Positions 30,460 through 40,709 of a stretch of 64,000 nucleotides of DNA are shown here, in pieces. A program made the position numbers and the translations under genes. The notes beneath the pieces are model-generated. The model was not told the origin of the DNA, made no database searches, and saw only the letters and a program-made list of their open reading frames with translations. The DNA lies in assembly GCA_029876055.1 (NCBI GenBank), contig CM056880.1:930001-994000 (forward strand). The letters are read 5' to 3'. Source of the stretch: Madurella fahalii (taxonomy: Eukaryota; Ascomycota; Sordariomycetes; Sordariales). How positions within the stretch are numbered: position 1 is the stretch's first letter; each line of letters begins with the position of its first letter.

Positions 30460-32135
30460 CTATAAACCTACTATAATTACATCAGAAACAGCTGAATCGG
30501 ACCCTTCTGCAGCCTCCTGGCACGTACGCGCATTATGGCCAGGCTTGCCGCACACACCACAGCACCGAACCCTCGTACGACCCCCCCCTGCACCACCACC
30601 ATCCTGCTCCTTTTCTTGCGCCGCCTCCCCAACCCCGGCCTTCTGGGCTAGTTGATCCTTTGCATCTTGTACTGCAAGTGATCCTCCAAGCTGTATGCGT
30701 GTTCTTATTTGGCTCTCCGGCGCTTACTAAGTACCTCGTTGGCCTTGCGGAGCGAAGAGACCTCTGACCGAAGAAGAGCGACCTCGTGCATTACAGCCAT
30801 TGTACCTTTGGTAAGCTGGTCCACAGCAGCCAACATCGAAGTTGGGGAGCTATTTTGATGGTTGGCAATGCGAGTCTTGATGAGCGTTGACTGCGAGGTC
30901 GCTTCTCGAGGGTTATGTAGTGTCTGGAAGACCCAAGGTTGTGGTGTGCCGGCCCGCGAGTTCAAGGGCGTTGGTGTACGAAGCTTCACATCCAGCTTGG
31001 ATATCACCCTCTCTGGATCGTACGGTACAAGGCCAGCACCTGCAAAGCCACCCTGGACATTCTTCTCTGTCATCGAGACGAAGAAGGCCTCACGGAAGCC
31101 GCAAAGGAACTCGAGCTTGCTCACGTAGTTGATATGCATCCGCATCAAGTCTTCAACCTGGCGACCATACGCCTTCTTCAGCGGCCCAAAGCAGCCGACA
31201 TCGAGTGGCTGGAGGAGGTGTGAGGAATGCGGAGGCATACAGAGCGTTATAATGTTGTTCTGCTGACAATGGAACTCGAATTCGGTCGAGTGGTGGCTCT
31301 CGTGGCCGTCGAGGATCAATAACCGGTACTTGCCCTTTGCCCGAGACGCTGTATAGTAGTCGAAGTGCTTGATCCAATCCAGGCCTACCGTATTGGTAGT
31401 CCAGCTATTGTCGGTTGTTGCGATGCGCCAGTCGGCTGGGAGGTCGCATTCGGTATACCAGTTAGCGAGGTGGTACTGCGCGGCCAAGATGATGAACGGA
31501 GGAATGGCCCAGCCGAGTGCGTTGACGCCCTAGATTACCGTCGCCCATTCGCGGTTGCCAGGCTGGGCCAGCTTCGCCTTGCTACGGCCATCCGAGGTCG
31601 TAACCACCATACCCGCACAGATAATGCCCATCATAAACCCCGTCTCGTCGAAGTTGTAGATATCGTCATCGACAATGCCGTACTTGGCCTTGGTATTCCG
31701 TACGAGGGCAAACCAGTCGCCAATGACCTTTGGATCCTCGCACTTAGCCCTCTGGTAGTCATATCTACGCGACCAGCGCATTCGGATCTTTTCCTTGCGT
31801 TCGACGAAGTTGTGGGCCCAGAGCTTGCCGACAGGGGGCGCGTCGCGTACGCATAGAAGTTGGTTGGCCATATCTTCCACACCACGCAGTCTCGGTGGAA
31901 AAGCGCGTGCGATTAGGCCTAGTATATACTAAACTATTGCCTCCTCTTCAGAATCCGTAAGCCGACGCGAGTTGGGTGTGGTGTCGCATCGTGCAGGCTT
32001 GCCGTCGCGTCGGTTTCGGATGGTATTGACTGTCACGTTGTAGATCTTGGCTGCGGCGCGGAGACTAAGTTTTGGGTTCTTTTGAATAGCTTCAAGGGCT
32101 AAGATTACCCTAGATTCTCTTGAAGCCGAAGACAT
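30460..32135 (-). pseudogene. Pogo/Fot1-type transposase, broken
   Basis: From ATG 32135: a psq-type helix-turn-helix (SLRAAAKIYNVTVNTIRNR), then a CENP-B-like helix-turn-helix (RRLTDSEEEAIV, SRAFPPRL-type region), then the DDE catalytic core with Asp residues in YNFDETGF, LLILDGHESH and QPLDVGCF, then a coiled coil (VALLRSEVSSLRKANEVLSK) and a CCHC zinc knuckle (RCCGVCGKPGHNARTC pattern) at the C-terminus. Lesions: TAG at 31931-31929 and TAG at 31532-31530, each where this family has Gln, so each is CAG to TAG at CpA; and a two-base insertion after RRRAK (30707) that puts the zinc knuckle out of frame. The deleted copy at 14 kb lacks this insertion. Otherwise about 540 residues remain readable. 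Confidence 0.9.
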
Positions 32136-32190
32136 CGTTGGGTGTGGAGGATTTTGGTTGTGGTATGGAGAGAAGACGCGTCGCGGTCAA

Positions 32191-32234
32191 AGTGTTCAAC
32201 TCGCTTATATGTTCATCTCGCTTATAAGATACGT
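32191..32234 (-). repeat. Terminal inverted repeat, right
   Basis: Partner of 30371-30414. It contains CTCGCTTATA twice and ends ATACGT, followed by the TA target duplication at 32235-32236. Confidence 0.93.
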
Positions 32235-34700
32235 TAACTATCATCCCGATCTTACTAGCAGCTGAACTATCCTGATGAGAAACCTGTTCAGAGTTACAAT
32301 TGTCATATATTACCACTGCACTAAAAAGCGCGGAACGTTTCATTGTTTATGGCAAGTGAGAATTGCCAATTATTATATCTGACAACAATTGCATCGAAAG
32401 CTGTCAATTACCCCGGGCTTACAATCGCATTGGAGCTGCCGATTACCTCGGGGATTATAATCGCATCGGTGCTGTCAGTTAATTACCCCGGTTCTTACAA
32501 TCGCATCAAGGCTTATAATCGTTCCAAGGTCTACAATCGCTCCGGAGCCTGCGATTGCTGCTGCGACCTGTGGGGTAGACACGGCTTGATAAGAGGAGAA
32601 GATGCCTAAGGGGCCCTTGAGATGGTACCTGCTTTAGCCGCCCTTTATCGCTTTGTAATCAGCGTTAGCAAGGTTGGGGTGTTTGCTTTGCAGCTCTAAT
32701 TCCACGGGGTCTCTCTACTTAATTAGATTGTTGATGTATAAATATATAGCTGTAACGATGTGTACCGAAGGTAGATGTGGTAAGCGTCTGTTTGTGTATA
32801 AGTCAAGCTTGAGTACTACAGGGTAGTCCGACTATCTCGAACAGTAATGAATTATAAGTAGGTTGTTAGGAATTAATCCTATGGAGTATGTAAGACTGAA
32901 TGCTTAGATTGATTATTGGAGAGCTGGTCCTCAGTAACTATGGTAAGGACTGTGTGATCCAAAGTGATCCATTACGTGGCCGTCCGATCATCCGTTAAAA
33001 ATAGCTCCTCTTGGCAATCATGCTATTGATCTCTGAGCTATAATTGATGTACTCACTTCTGTATCTAAAAGGTCTCTACAGCCTGTCTCCTAAGTAATTA
33101 TTTCCAATATCCCCTCACCCCTAAAGTTCTATAGGTTGTGCTGTGCCATTGCCTAACTAACTGATTCAAAATGGCCCCTATAACTTTAAATAACTCTCCC
33201 TATTTTTCGGCGATATCTGTATCCTTGCCTAATAACGCGATCTATTAATACCCTTTTAAAGGTTTTCTACCCTTGTCGCTGAAATGGCTTTGCTCTATGA
33301 ATGCCTAGTTGGTAAATTTAGATCGATACCTTTTATAGCGCCTGTAGGTGTCTTCAGATGTTGAATACCGGCCTCTAGGTTTGTAAAGGTCGTTGGGGTC
33401 CACTGGATTGGTAAGGGGTATATAGTTTTTAGGTCCTCTTTCGCCTTCGGCAAGCAGGGATCCTGGTGGGACCTATACATGTATGCAGCCCCTAATGCGC
33501 CTGGATACAGACACGAGTGATGTACTTGCTCCTCAGTTTATCAAACTGCCTGACCCCGACCTGCAAGATTTGACAAATCCTCTTGAGTTCGGTTTAGCCT
33601 TTTGATGGGTAGGTCATCTAAAGTAAAGTTGGGTCAGACCTTAAGAGCATAAAAAAAAGAACGTGAGTATTGGCGAGGACTGCTCTTTTTCTATTGTACG
33701 ATTTTGACCTGACCTGACATGCCCCCAAATCTAGCATGTCCAGCTTCCACGCCTGGCCTAGACCTAACCTAGACCTAATATGCTCCATAATCCTGACCAT
33801 CATGATATCGATATTAAAGGCACAAAACCGGTCTTGCCAGCGAACATAGTAGGTAGGGAGTGCGGTAGCTGGGCTTCTGGCGGAGAGTCATGGTGTGATG
33901 CGACCTACATCTAGGCGCATACTGAGCAAACCTGTTGTGCTCGTTGCTGCTTCTGTTGACTCAACGACACCGGAGGATTCGCCGACCGCTTTCAACTTTT
34001 GCTTCACATACGTCGAGTCGTAAAGCTGACAAAAGGACTTTAGCGCATGCAGTTCAGCGTCCATGTTACTGTAGTAATGTGTAGCCGCCTCATTGCTGCC
34101 TCTGTGCCCACAAAGGAAGCGTAGAGCCGTAGAACTATCAAGCCTACCCTGTAGCTACATGTATAACGTTACTACTCTAAACCTCCCTCTCTTGTAGATA
34201 TCCGTTGGCCAAGATCAATAAGCTCTTTGAAATAGTTACAAACTAGACTGTTTCAAACCGGCAAATACCTTAATCTGTACACAAAAGGCCAAAGGGACCA
34301 GCTAATGTCGCTAGCGTCCGGCACTGAGGCTCAGAGGAATAGAAGCGGGGACGCGCCGGAAGACATCAGCTTACCTCGTACTGTTAACTGCATAAGATAG
34401 CAATACTTGAACAGCATGAAGCAAGGCTTTGTACTTTTCAAGCTGTTTTCACTTTACCCTCCCGCTGAGGAGTTGCACCAGGCGGGGTTGACACCAGCCA
34501 ATCCACCAACCGGAAAGGCGAGATACTCACAAGGCAAAGTTCAAGTTGGGCTTCAATTTTAATTAAGGTATACTTGATTCTTCAGGCCGATTCAAGCTGA
34601 CAAACCGCACACGATCCGGACATTCCAATCCCGTTTTCTGTTCTCAGACTCGGTTGCCTCGTCCCTTTGTCACTCGTAATCCATCCTCCCTCCCAGTAGC
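32235..34700. other. Gene-poor, AT-rich stretch with a minisatellite
   Basis: About 2.5 kb with no intact gene. It holds an imperfect minisatellite (32385-32550) and AT-rich sequence. At about 34160-33890 on the minus strand there is a protein-like run (ALRFLCGHRGSNEAATHYYS, then about 60 more residues to a TGA) that could be the tail of a decayed recombinase or an unknown gene. The evidence is too thin for a separate call. Confidence 0.4.
32385..32550. repeat. Imperfect minisatellite, unit about 35 bp
   Basis: Variants of AATTACCCCGG...TTACAATCGCATC recur three times (units starting near 32405, 32440 and 32479). They are followed by shortened units with only the TATAATCGTTCC / TACAATCGCTCC core. 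Differences between units are mainly transitions. No coding role is evident. Confidence 0.65.
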
Positions 34701-35000
34701 TCAGTCCTCCTCCTTTATACTTGCATTGGCCACATCGTCTAGGCCGGGCCCCTCATCGTCGACAATGACCGACCCTCCATCGTCCAGGTGGCTTGCGAAA
34801 CTCGATGAGGTCGTACTCCTGCTGACGCTGCTTGACCTGCGCATTTGATGATGCCGAGATAAAGGCAACGACTCCCGGCGCGCCGTGCCGGTGCGCAAAA
34901 CGGGTATGGTCACATATGTCGGTGTTGATGCTGCTGTTGCAGTGTCGACCTCGAGATTCAGCGTACTCCCCCGTCTGTGGCTCAGAGCGCGGCGCACCAT
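34701..35000 (-). CDS. Small serine/arginine-rich hypothetical protein
   Basis: An open frame of 99 codons with a fair start context (CACAATGG). The product has a basic N-terminus (MVRRALSHRRGS), a middle with YVTIPVLRTGTARRESLPLS, a Ser-rich run and an acidic end (DDGGSVIVDDEGPG, IKEED). It has no signal peptide or recognised domain. The shift from basic and Ser-rich to acidic is typical of short disordered fungal proteins. It stands alone in a gene-poor region and could be spurious. Confidence 0.35.
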   Translation of the reverse strand: MVRRALSHRRGSTLNLEVDTATAASTPTYVTIPVLRTGTARRESLPLSRHHQMRRSSSVSRSTTSSSFASHLDDGGSVIVDDEGPGLDDVANASIKEED

Positions 35001-36350
35001 TGTGAGCGAGTGCCTTGATGATTGATTAGGTAGGTAGAGCTATGCAGTAGTCGGCGGTTAGGCAGTCAGGAAACCAGTTCCATGAATGACTTATCGATAT
35101 TTGTACGATGGGTCGTAAAGGATGGATGTTCTGGGGTTTTTAGCGACCCGATGGGAGTGTGGATTCTTTAGCAGGTGAGAGTACCCCAGAGAGCTTGTGA
35201 TGACTGGGAGAAATTGAGATGCAGAACACTGGCTGGGTCGAATTATTGCGTCACCCGGGACTACAAGTACTAGGTCAGAAGCTGACGATCGCTTCCCTGC
35301 CTTAGTCTTCCCCAGAGCTATCCCTTCGCCACGGCCTTAATGCCGGGTCTTTATGATAGATTGTCGCCAGTTTGATCCCCACGACGGCCTCGAAAGGGCC
35401 GTTTTGCCTCGGTTTGACGGGCTCGGTTATCCGGGAGCGGAGAATGCTGCGGTGGTCCGACTGCGAAGGTGGCTGCGCCGCTCTGTGCCGTTTCGCCGTC
35501 AATCTTGCATGCAAGGGTGGCCCGACCAGAGAGGCCGGCCGGCCCGATTTGAGACACTCCTGATCCGATATTGCAAGCCGGCGAGTCAGAGGTCCTGTCA
35601 TCGGTAGTGGTATCAACCAAAACAAATACACCAGTTGGAGATTGGCAAAGATTAAACGTTTAATTACGTCGGGAGAAGGTAGTTCTGCAGACTTTGGGTT
35701 CATGCCTCTTTTGTCCAAAATGGCAGTGTTGGGTCGTCGGCGATGAGTAACGGTGGACAGTGGTTTCCAAAGGTGGCCACCCCATCGACCGCTCCTCAAA
35801 CCACCACCAACCCGAAGTGAGACCGCAACTCAAGCCCTTCTCGCAAGCCACTCCTTCCCTTATACGCAAGGCCAATAGCTGAGTATCTCGGCCTTTACCT
35901 AGCGGAGTCGTGGACTTTAAGTGCACGGGCATTCCACTCTCGAACAACCCCTGAATTGTCCAGGGCATCACTGTTAAAATCTCCACTGCCGAAGCCCACA
36001 AATACCGGTGCACGCAACGGTGCACACTTTGCCTCGCACCCTGCGGGTGATGTGACACAGCTCGGCGCGACCAGGGAACCATCACATCAGTCAGGCCACG
36101 GAGGTGGCCGAGGGCCGCTGGGGCCCCAGATTCGCTGAGTCAGGAAACGATGGCGCGTGTCTGTACTCGCAGGATATCTTATGTAAATTTCCGGACCGTT
36201 GATGCTCCCAAGTTCGATCTGCCATCCGTACTCCAGCGCCGGCCACTATGGCGCAACTAATTACAACGGAGATAAACCAAGGCACCGAGTAGATTGCGAT
36301 ACGCTACGCAAAACTTCTTCTTTCCAACGTCAATACAATGCCTTTTTCGC
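35001..36350. other. Intergenic, no supported gene
   Basis: Several overlapping ORFs up to 165 codons (for example 35799-35302 on the minus strand) lack motifs or splice support and run in three phases across the same GC-rich segment. I call no gene here. Confidence 0.4.
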
Positions 36351-37956
36351 TCACTCAGCAGGTACAATGCCCCTCAGCCACACGCCAGCCCGTACCGTGG
36401 TCCCATCGCCCACCTCAAAGGACTTCTCCAGCCGCATACCCTCAGCGGCCAGCACCTCACCCAGGTCCACCTCGACCGAGCCCCTTTCCTGCTCCCCATC
36501 CATGAGCGTGATCTTCACCGGCGCGCCAGGAACCATACCCGCCCGAATGGGCACTCTGAACGCCTGATCCCAAGAGGGATTCTGCACATCGCTCCCCGGC
36601 GCATCCTTCTTGATCCCCGTCCGGAACGACCCGTGCCCGGCCCAGTCCACCTTGACGCTCGGCTGCAAGGTCTCCCTCCTGCCCTGGATGCCAAAGGCAG
36701 ACGCCACCAGCACGGTCAACAAGCCGCAGATGCCCGGGCCGCGCTCCGCGAAGCTGGCCGGGTCGGGGACAAAGTTGAAGAAGCGGCCGGCGATGCGCAC
36801 GCTGCCCTCGGTGCGCGCCTCCTTGTGGAAGAGGGGCAGCTCCAGGCGGCCGCCCGAGAGCAGCAGGTTGCGGACGGTGGTGGTGGCCTCGCCGATGTCG
36901 TCGTCGCGGCGGGCCGTGTCGTCGTCGTTGACGTCGACCGCGATGCGCTGGTCGTAGTCGGACACGACAAAGTCGTACGTCTCGTTCCACTCGGGCGCCC
37001 GCGCGTTCTTGACCGTCGCCGTCTGGAACGCCGCCTCGGCCGACACGGCCACCTTGGCGTAGCAGTCCGGCTCGTCGTGCACCAGCTTCTGCAGGAACGA
37101 CTTGCCCTCCTTGGCCTCCCCCAGGTTGCTGCCCGACAGCACCGTCAGGCGCAGGACGCCCGTCGGGTGCTGGTACGTGCGGAAGAAGTCGTTGGTCGGG
37201 TCGATCTTGACCAGGAAGCGGTTGGGCAGCACCGCCATGGACGAGATGATGGAGATCATCACCTTGCGAATGGCGTTGTCGATGAGCGAGAGGTTGGCGA
37301 TGTGGGCCGCGTCGGTGAAGTCGAGTTTGAGATACGGCGGGTTGATGAAGGCTACTTGGGCCGCGCCGATCTAGTACGGAAAAGGGGATGTTAGGACATG
37401 AAGTGTGGACGGGAAGAAAGCGCAGCTTACCAAGGGCAAGACGTTCGTCAGAGGGCAGAGAAGGATGGAAAGCCTGCCCCTGAGCTTAAAATGTTCGATT
37501 CCCTGCGGATAGGAAAAAGTTGTTAATGCCTCTGTGCTCACTCGCACGGGTAAGGGCCTCGGCTGAGCGTACGATGGTGGGCATCATGTTCCCGTCCAAC
37601 TCAACGTCGCATTTACCGTCCCAGTCAATGTCCAGGTCCAGCTTGATGCCGTCGTTCTCGGTCTTGTGCACGTCCACCTTAGAGAAGTGCAGAGGGACGG
37701 TCCCGAGGTCGACCTTCTTGAAATGCATCGTGTTGAGCGGCGCAGGCAGCGTCGTTTCGAAGATGGGCTCCGCGATCCCCTTGATCATGCGGGCGCCGGC
37801 AACGCAGATGTTAGGCCATAGCTGCCTCACGATATCATTGAGGAACCCTGTGTTGGAAGGTTAGTTTGGAGCTGTTTAGGGCGCCGGTAGACGTGATGAC
37901 ATACCAACGGACTCGGTGCCGCCCGAGGCAGTCAGGGTTTCGACAATTGACGACAT
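36351..37956 (-). CDS. SMP and tandem C2-domain lipid-transfer protein (tricalbin/E-Syt-like)
   Basis: Four exons (37956-37905, 37847-37573, 37502-37431, 37370-36351) with standard GT-AG introns join exactly into 472 residues. Residues 20-200 are an SMP lipid-transfer module (VRQLWPNICVAGARMIKGIA, PLHFSKVDVHKTENDGIKLDL-like strands, HFKLRGRLSILLCPL, PYLKLDFTDA, IRKVMISIISSMAVLPNRFL). This is followed by a C2 domain (GVLRLTVLSGSNLG to about residue 330; the calcium loops keep DYD and DVNDDD) and a second, more divergent C2-like domain (PSVKVDWAGHG, NPSWDQAF, VKITLMDGE). SMP-C2 proteins move lipids at membrane contact sites. Tricalbins carry an N-terminal membrane hairpin, absent here, so this is a soluble or peripheral form. 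The frame is intact. Confidence 0.9.
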
Positions 37957-39441
37957 GGTGTGATCGAGGTTGCGGAAGAGGATGGATGTAATGTCTCCCG
38001 TGCAGGATTGATCTTCTCACGGTCCTTATCCAGTCTGTAGCAGTGAGAGCTGAGCACTGGTTGAGGGGCAGCAATTGCGGGGTTTTGTAGCCCAACTTAA
38101 AGCGCATCACATCCAGTGATGTCAGTGGAGGATTGTGGACCGTGGGGTATGGCATACCTCCACTGCAGTCCCCAGTTGTGTTTGCCGCTATCCGTCTAGA
38201 CCTCACTGCCTCTGTCGGGAATCCCAAGCGGCGATAGGACGAGAGGAGATCTCCGTCATGTCCCATTCAATCTGTGATGACATTGGGCTCTGATGCGCTT
38301 GTGCAAGGTACCTCATGGCCCATCCACTTACATCATAATGCAAGCCAAGACTCCAATGTTTGCAAGTTCCCTGGGCAATAAGGGGTTTTGCAGACTTTTG
38401 TGAAATTGATATACCCGCGTGGCCCCCTATCCAGCTGAATGCATCCCAGCACAAGTAGAACGGATGTCTGATCTTTTATTTTTTTATTTTTTTTATTTTT
38501 TATTTTTTATTTTTGATCAGAGTTGGCCTTTAATATCCAGCCGTTTCTGAAAATTCGGGGCCGCAGACGCGGTGCGTGCACTATGCAAGGCATTGTGGGT
38601 TTGTGGTTCTAAGGACGGTTACTCCAAGTCGTTTCGGAGTCTTGTGGGACTCAACCTGAACCGCCGCTGCCGCGTGCAATTGAATGATCCACTCGGGGCA
38701 GTGAGCCCAGCCGTTGTGATTGGCCATGGTGCCGCCAAATACGGGTAATGAACGTTTGACCATTGGCGCTGGCGATGTCTGTCAAGCTGTGGGGAGGCTG
38801 GAGCTAGCAAAGTGACCGGACTGGACGAGCCAATACATAACTGATAAGTTGCAGTGAACGGCGTATGCGCCTTGACTGCAATGTAATGAGATGTGCGACA
38901 AGCGTGGTTTTCAAGTTCAACATTCCCACTTTCCGAGGAGACACTAGGTAAGGTAGACATGCGTAGCCGGAGCCAACTCACCAGACCTCGCAACGTACCA
39001 CCTTGTATCAGGAATTAAGTCCAGATAAGATGGAAATTTAGCACTGTGGTGTATACTGATTCAATGTTGCTACGAAGGACTAGTACGCTATACCATATCC
39101 TGTCCTAGGTCAGTGGGACTGATGGCCCTGCCCTACTCCATTGGAGGTTGCCAGTGATGACAAATCCGCCTGTTCGCCTGGGTATCTCCATGGTCTTCCA
39201 AGAAAACCGTAGAAGCACGCAACAGGCGGGCAAAACATGCAGGCTTAAGCGAGGACGTCTTTCTACTGGCTCTCTCGGATACGAGCAGGCTCGCATTACA
39301 AAGCAAGAGTCTCGGCAACCGTAACGTAAGTTTCTACATTAAAATCAAAGCCATTCCCAAATGTTTGTACAGAGACGCTTCCGTGACCATCCATAGCTGC
39401 TGTACCGTCAGGCCACAATACCCACATCTCTGTCTTACAAC
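37957..39441. other. Intergenic with A/T low-complexity tract
   Basis: About 1.5 kb between divergent genes, so both promoters are expected here. It includes a T-rich tract (38473-38514). ORFs here are short and unsupported. Confidence 0.5.
38473..38514. repeat. (T)nA low-complexity tract
   Basis: Forty bases of TTTTTA-type repeats with no G or C, flanked by CTGATC and GATCAG in inverted orientation. It is a simple-sequence tract in a promoter-side region. Confidence 0.8.
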
Positions 39442-40497
39442 ATGTCCTTCCACATTACTGTTGTGCCCGCGTCCACAAAGGCCGGCAGGGAAACCATCCG
39501 TGCCCTATTACAATCCGAGAGTAAGCCCACCGTCCGCGGGGTATACCGCGACACATCCAAAGCTCCTCCCGAGTTTCTCGGGCATCCGCAATTCGAGGCA
39601 GTCAACGGTGACGTTGGGGCCGGGGCCGGTCTCGACTTCCGTAGCTCAGACGCCGTCTTTTACATTCCGCCTCCGACGTACGACGGAACAGACCAAGGAG
39701 AGTGGGCAACCCGGACCGCAACCAACATCAAGAATGCCCTTCAGGACGCGCCTAATGTGAAGAGACTGCTCCTTTTTTCGGCCGTGGGAGCTCAGTACGA
39801 TCACAGCATCGTAAGATCCCGAAACATCCACACTCTGTCCTTCGTATCTAGGGGTCTTTAATCAATGCTGATGGAAAAATTCAAGGGCATCCTGCGCCTC
39901 AACCACATCTCGGACAAAATTCTCCAAGACGCCGTACCCGACGTGACGATCGTGCGGCCGGGCTACTTCCAAGAGGACTGGGCACACGCGCTTGCGGAAG
40001 CGCAGGGCAACCCCCCGGTAGTTCACTCGTGGATAACGCCTATCAACTACGAAGTCCCCATGGTAAGCGCCACCCTATTTTCCCCTCTGTCTGTGGCTGG
40101 TCTCAATTAAACCCTGTCGTTCTAGGTAAGCCTCAAAGACATAGCCGAGTTTTGCGCCAACTCGTTGCTGTCCGAGTCAACCAACCCGGCGCCCGGCCCT
40201 CGTATCCTCAGACTCTTCGGGCCGCGACACTACAGCTCTGTCGACCTCAAGGACGCAGTGGAAAAGGCCATTGGCAAAGCAGTGGAGCTGAAACTTGTCG
40301 AACGGGACCAATTAGCTGCGTACTTTGGCCAGCAGATCCCCGAAGCAATTGTCCAAGAGTTTGTGGACATGACGACCGCGGTCTTGCCCGGCGGGATTAT
40401 GGTCAAGGATTTTGCATACGATGAAGGCACTATCAGAGGACGGGTGGAGTTGGTGGACACGTTGCGCGAGCTGTACCAAGCGAGTCAGAAGTCTTGA
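39442..40497 (+). CDS. NmrA-like NAD(P)-binding protein
   Basis: Three exons, 39442-39810, 39886-40062 and 40126-40497, join to 305 residues. The first intron uses a GTAAGA donor, a GCTGATG branch site and an AAG acceptor. The product follows the NmrA-like/atypical short-chain dehydrogenase pattern: a beta-strand start (FHITVVPAST), strand-helix NGDVGA, AVFYIPPPTYDG, KRLLLFSAVGAQYDHSI, GILRLNHISDKILQDA, VTIVRPGYFQEDWAHAL, and a C-terminal substrate-like domain. Such proteins sense NADP or act as reductases. The usual glycine-rich dinucleotide loop (GxxGxxG) is replaced by PASTKAGRE, so cofactor binding may be weak or altered. An A tract follows the stop at 40537, probably in the 3' flank. Confidence 0.85.
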
Positions 40498-40709
40498 GAG
40501 AGTGCAACGATGCACCACCGGGAGGGTAGAGAAACCAAAAAAAAAAAAAAAGACACAATCCAACCCTCCCAGACGCCTTCTATTACCCAGAGGATGCGAT
40601 GCGACACGCTTCTCGTACAATGTTACAACAACATGATATCATACACGCCCTTACCCTCCCAGAGGCCTGAGGCCAGAGGCCGGGGGGAAGGGGGAGGAGG
40701 GGGAGAGCC

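Larger units (their letters stand above)
30371..32234 (-). mobile_element. Complete Fot1/pogo-type DNA transposon, inactivated
   Basis: A 1,864-bp element bounded by 44-bp terminal inverted repeats (30371-30414 and 32191-32234, one mismatch) beginning ACGTATCTTATAAGCG and flanked by TA on both sides (30369-30370 and 32235-32236), the target duplication of Tc1/mariner-superfamily elements. Each end contains CGCTTATA twice, spaced 17-18 bases, a likely transposase binding pair. The interior encodes one pogo-type transposase on the minus strand. Length, ends and coding match the Fot1 group of ascomycetes. A truncated sibling lies at 13671-14291. The transposase has two stop codons and a frameshift, so the element cannot move by itself. 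Confidence 0.93.

Noticed and set aside
33890..34160. Tyrosine recombinase (Starship captain or Crypton) tail
   Set aside because: FLCGHRGSNEAATHYYS resembles the GH...HYY end of tyrosine recombinases, but only about 90 residues survive, no upstream catalytic Arg is found and no element boundaries are visible.
35302..36085. Minus-strand ORFs of 140-165 codons
   Set aside because: Overlapping frames in GC-rich sequence with no motif, splice site or start context to prefer one of them.
36294..37394. 366-codon plus-strand frame opposite the SMP-C2 gene
   Set aside because: Arg/His/Asp-rich composition typical of an antisense shadow; the minus strand carries conserved domains with exact introns.
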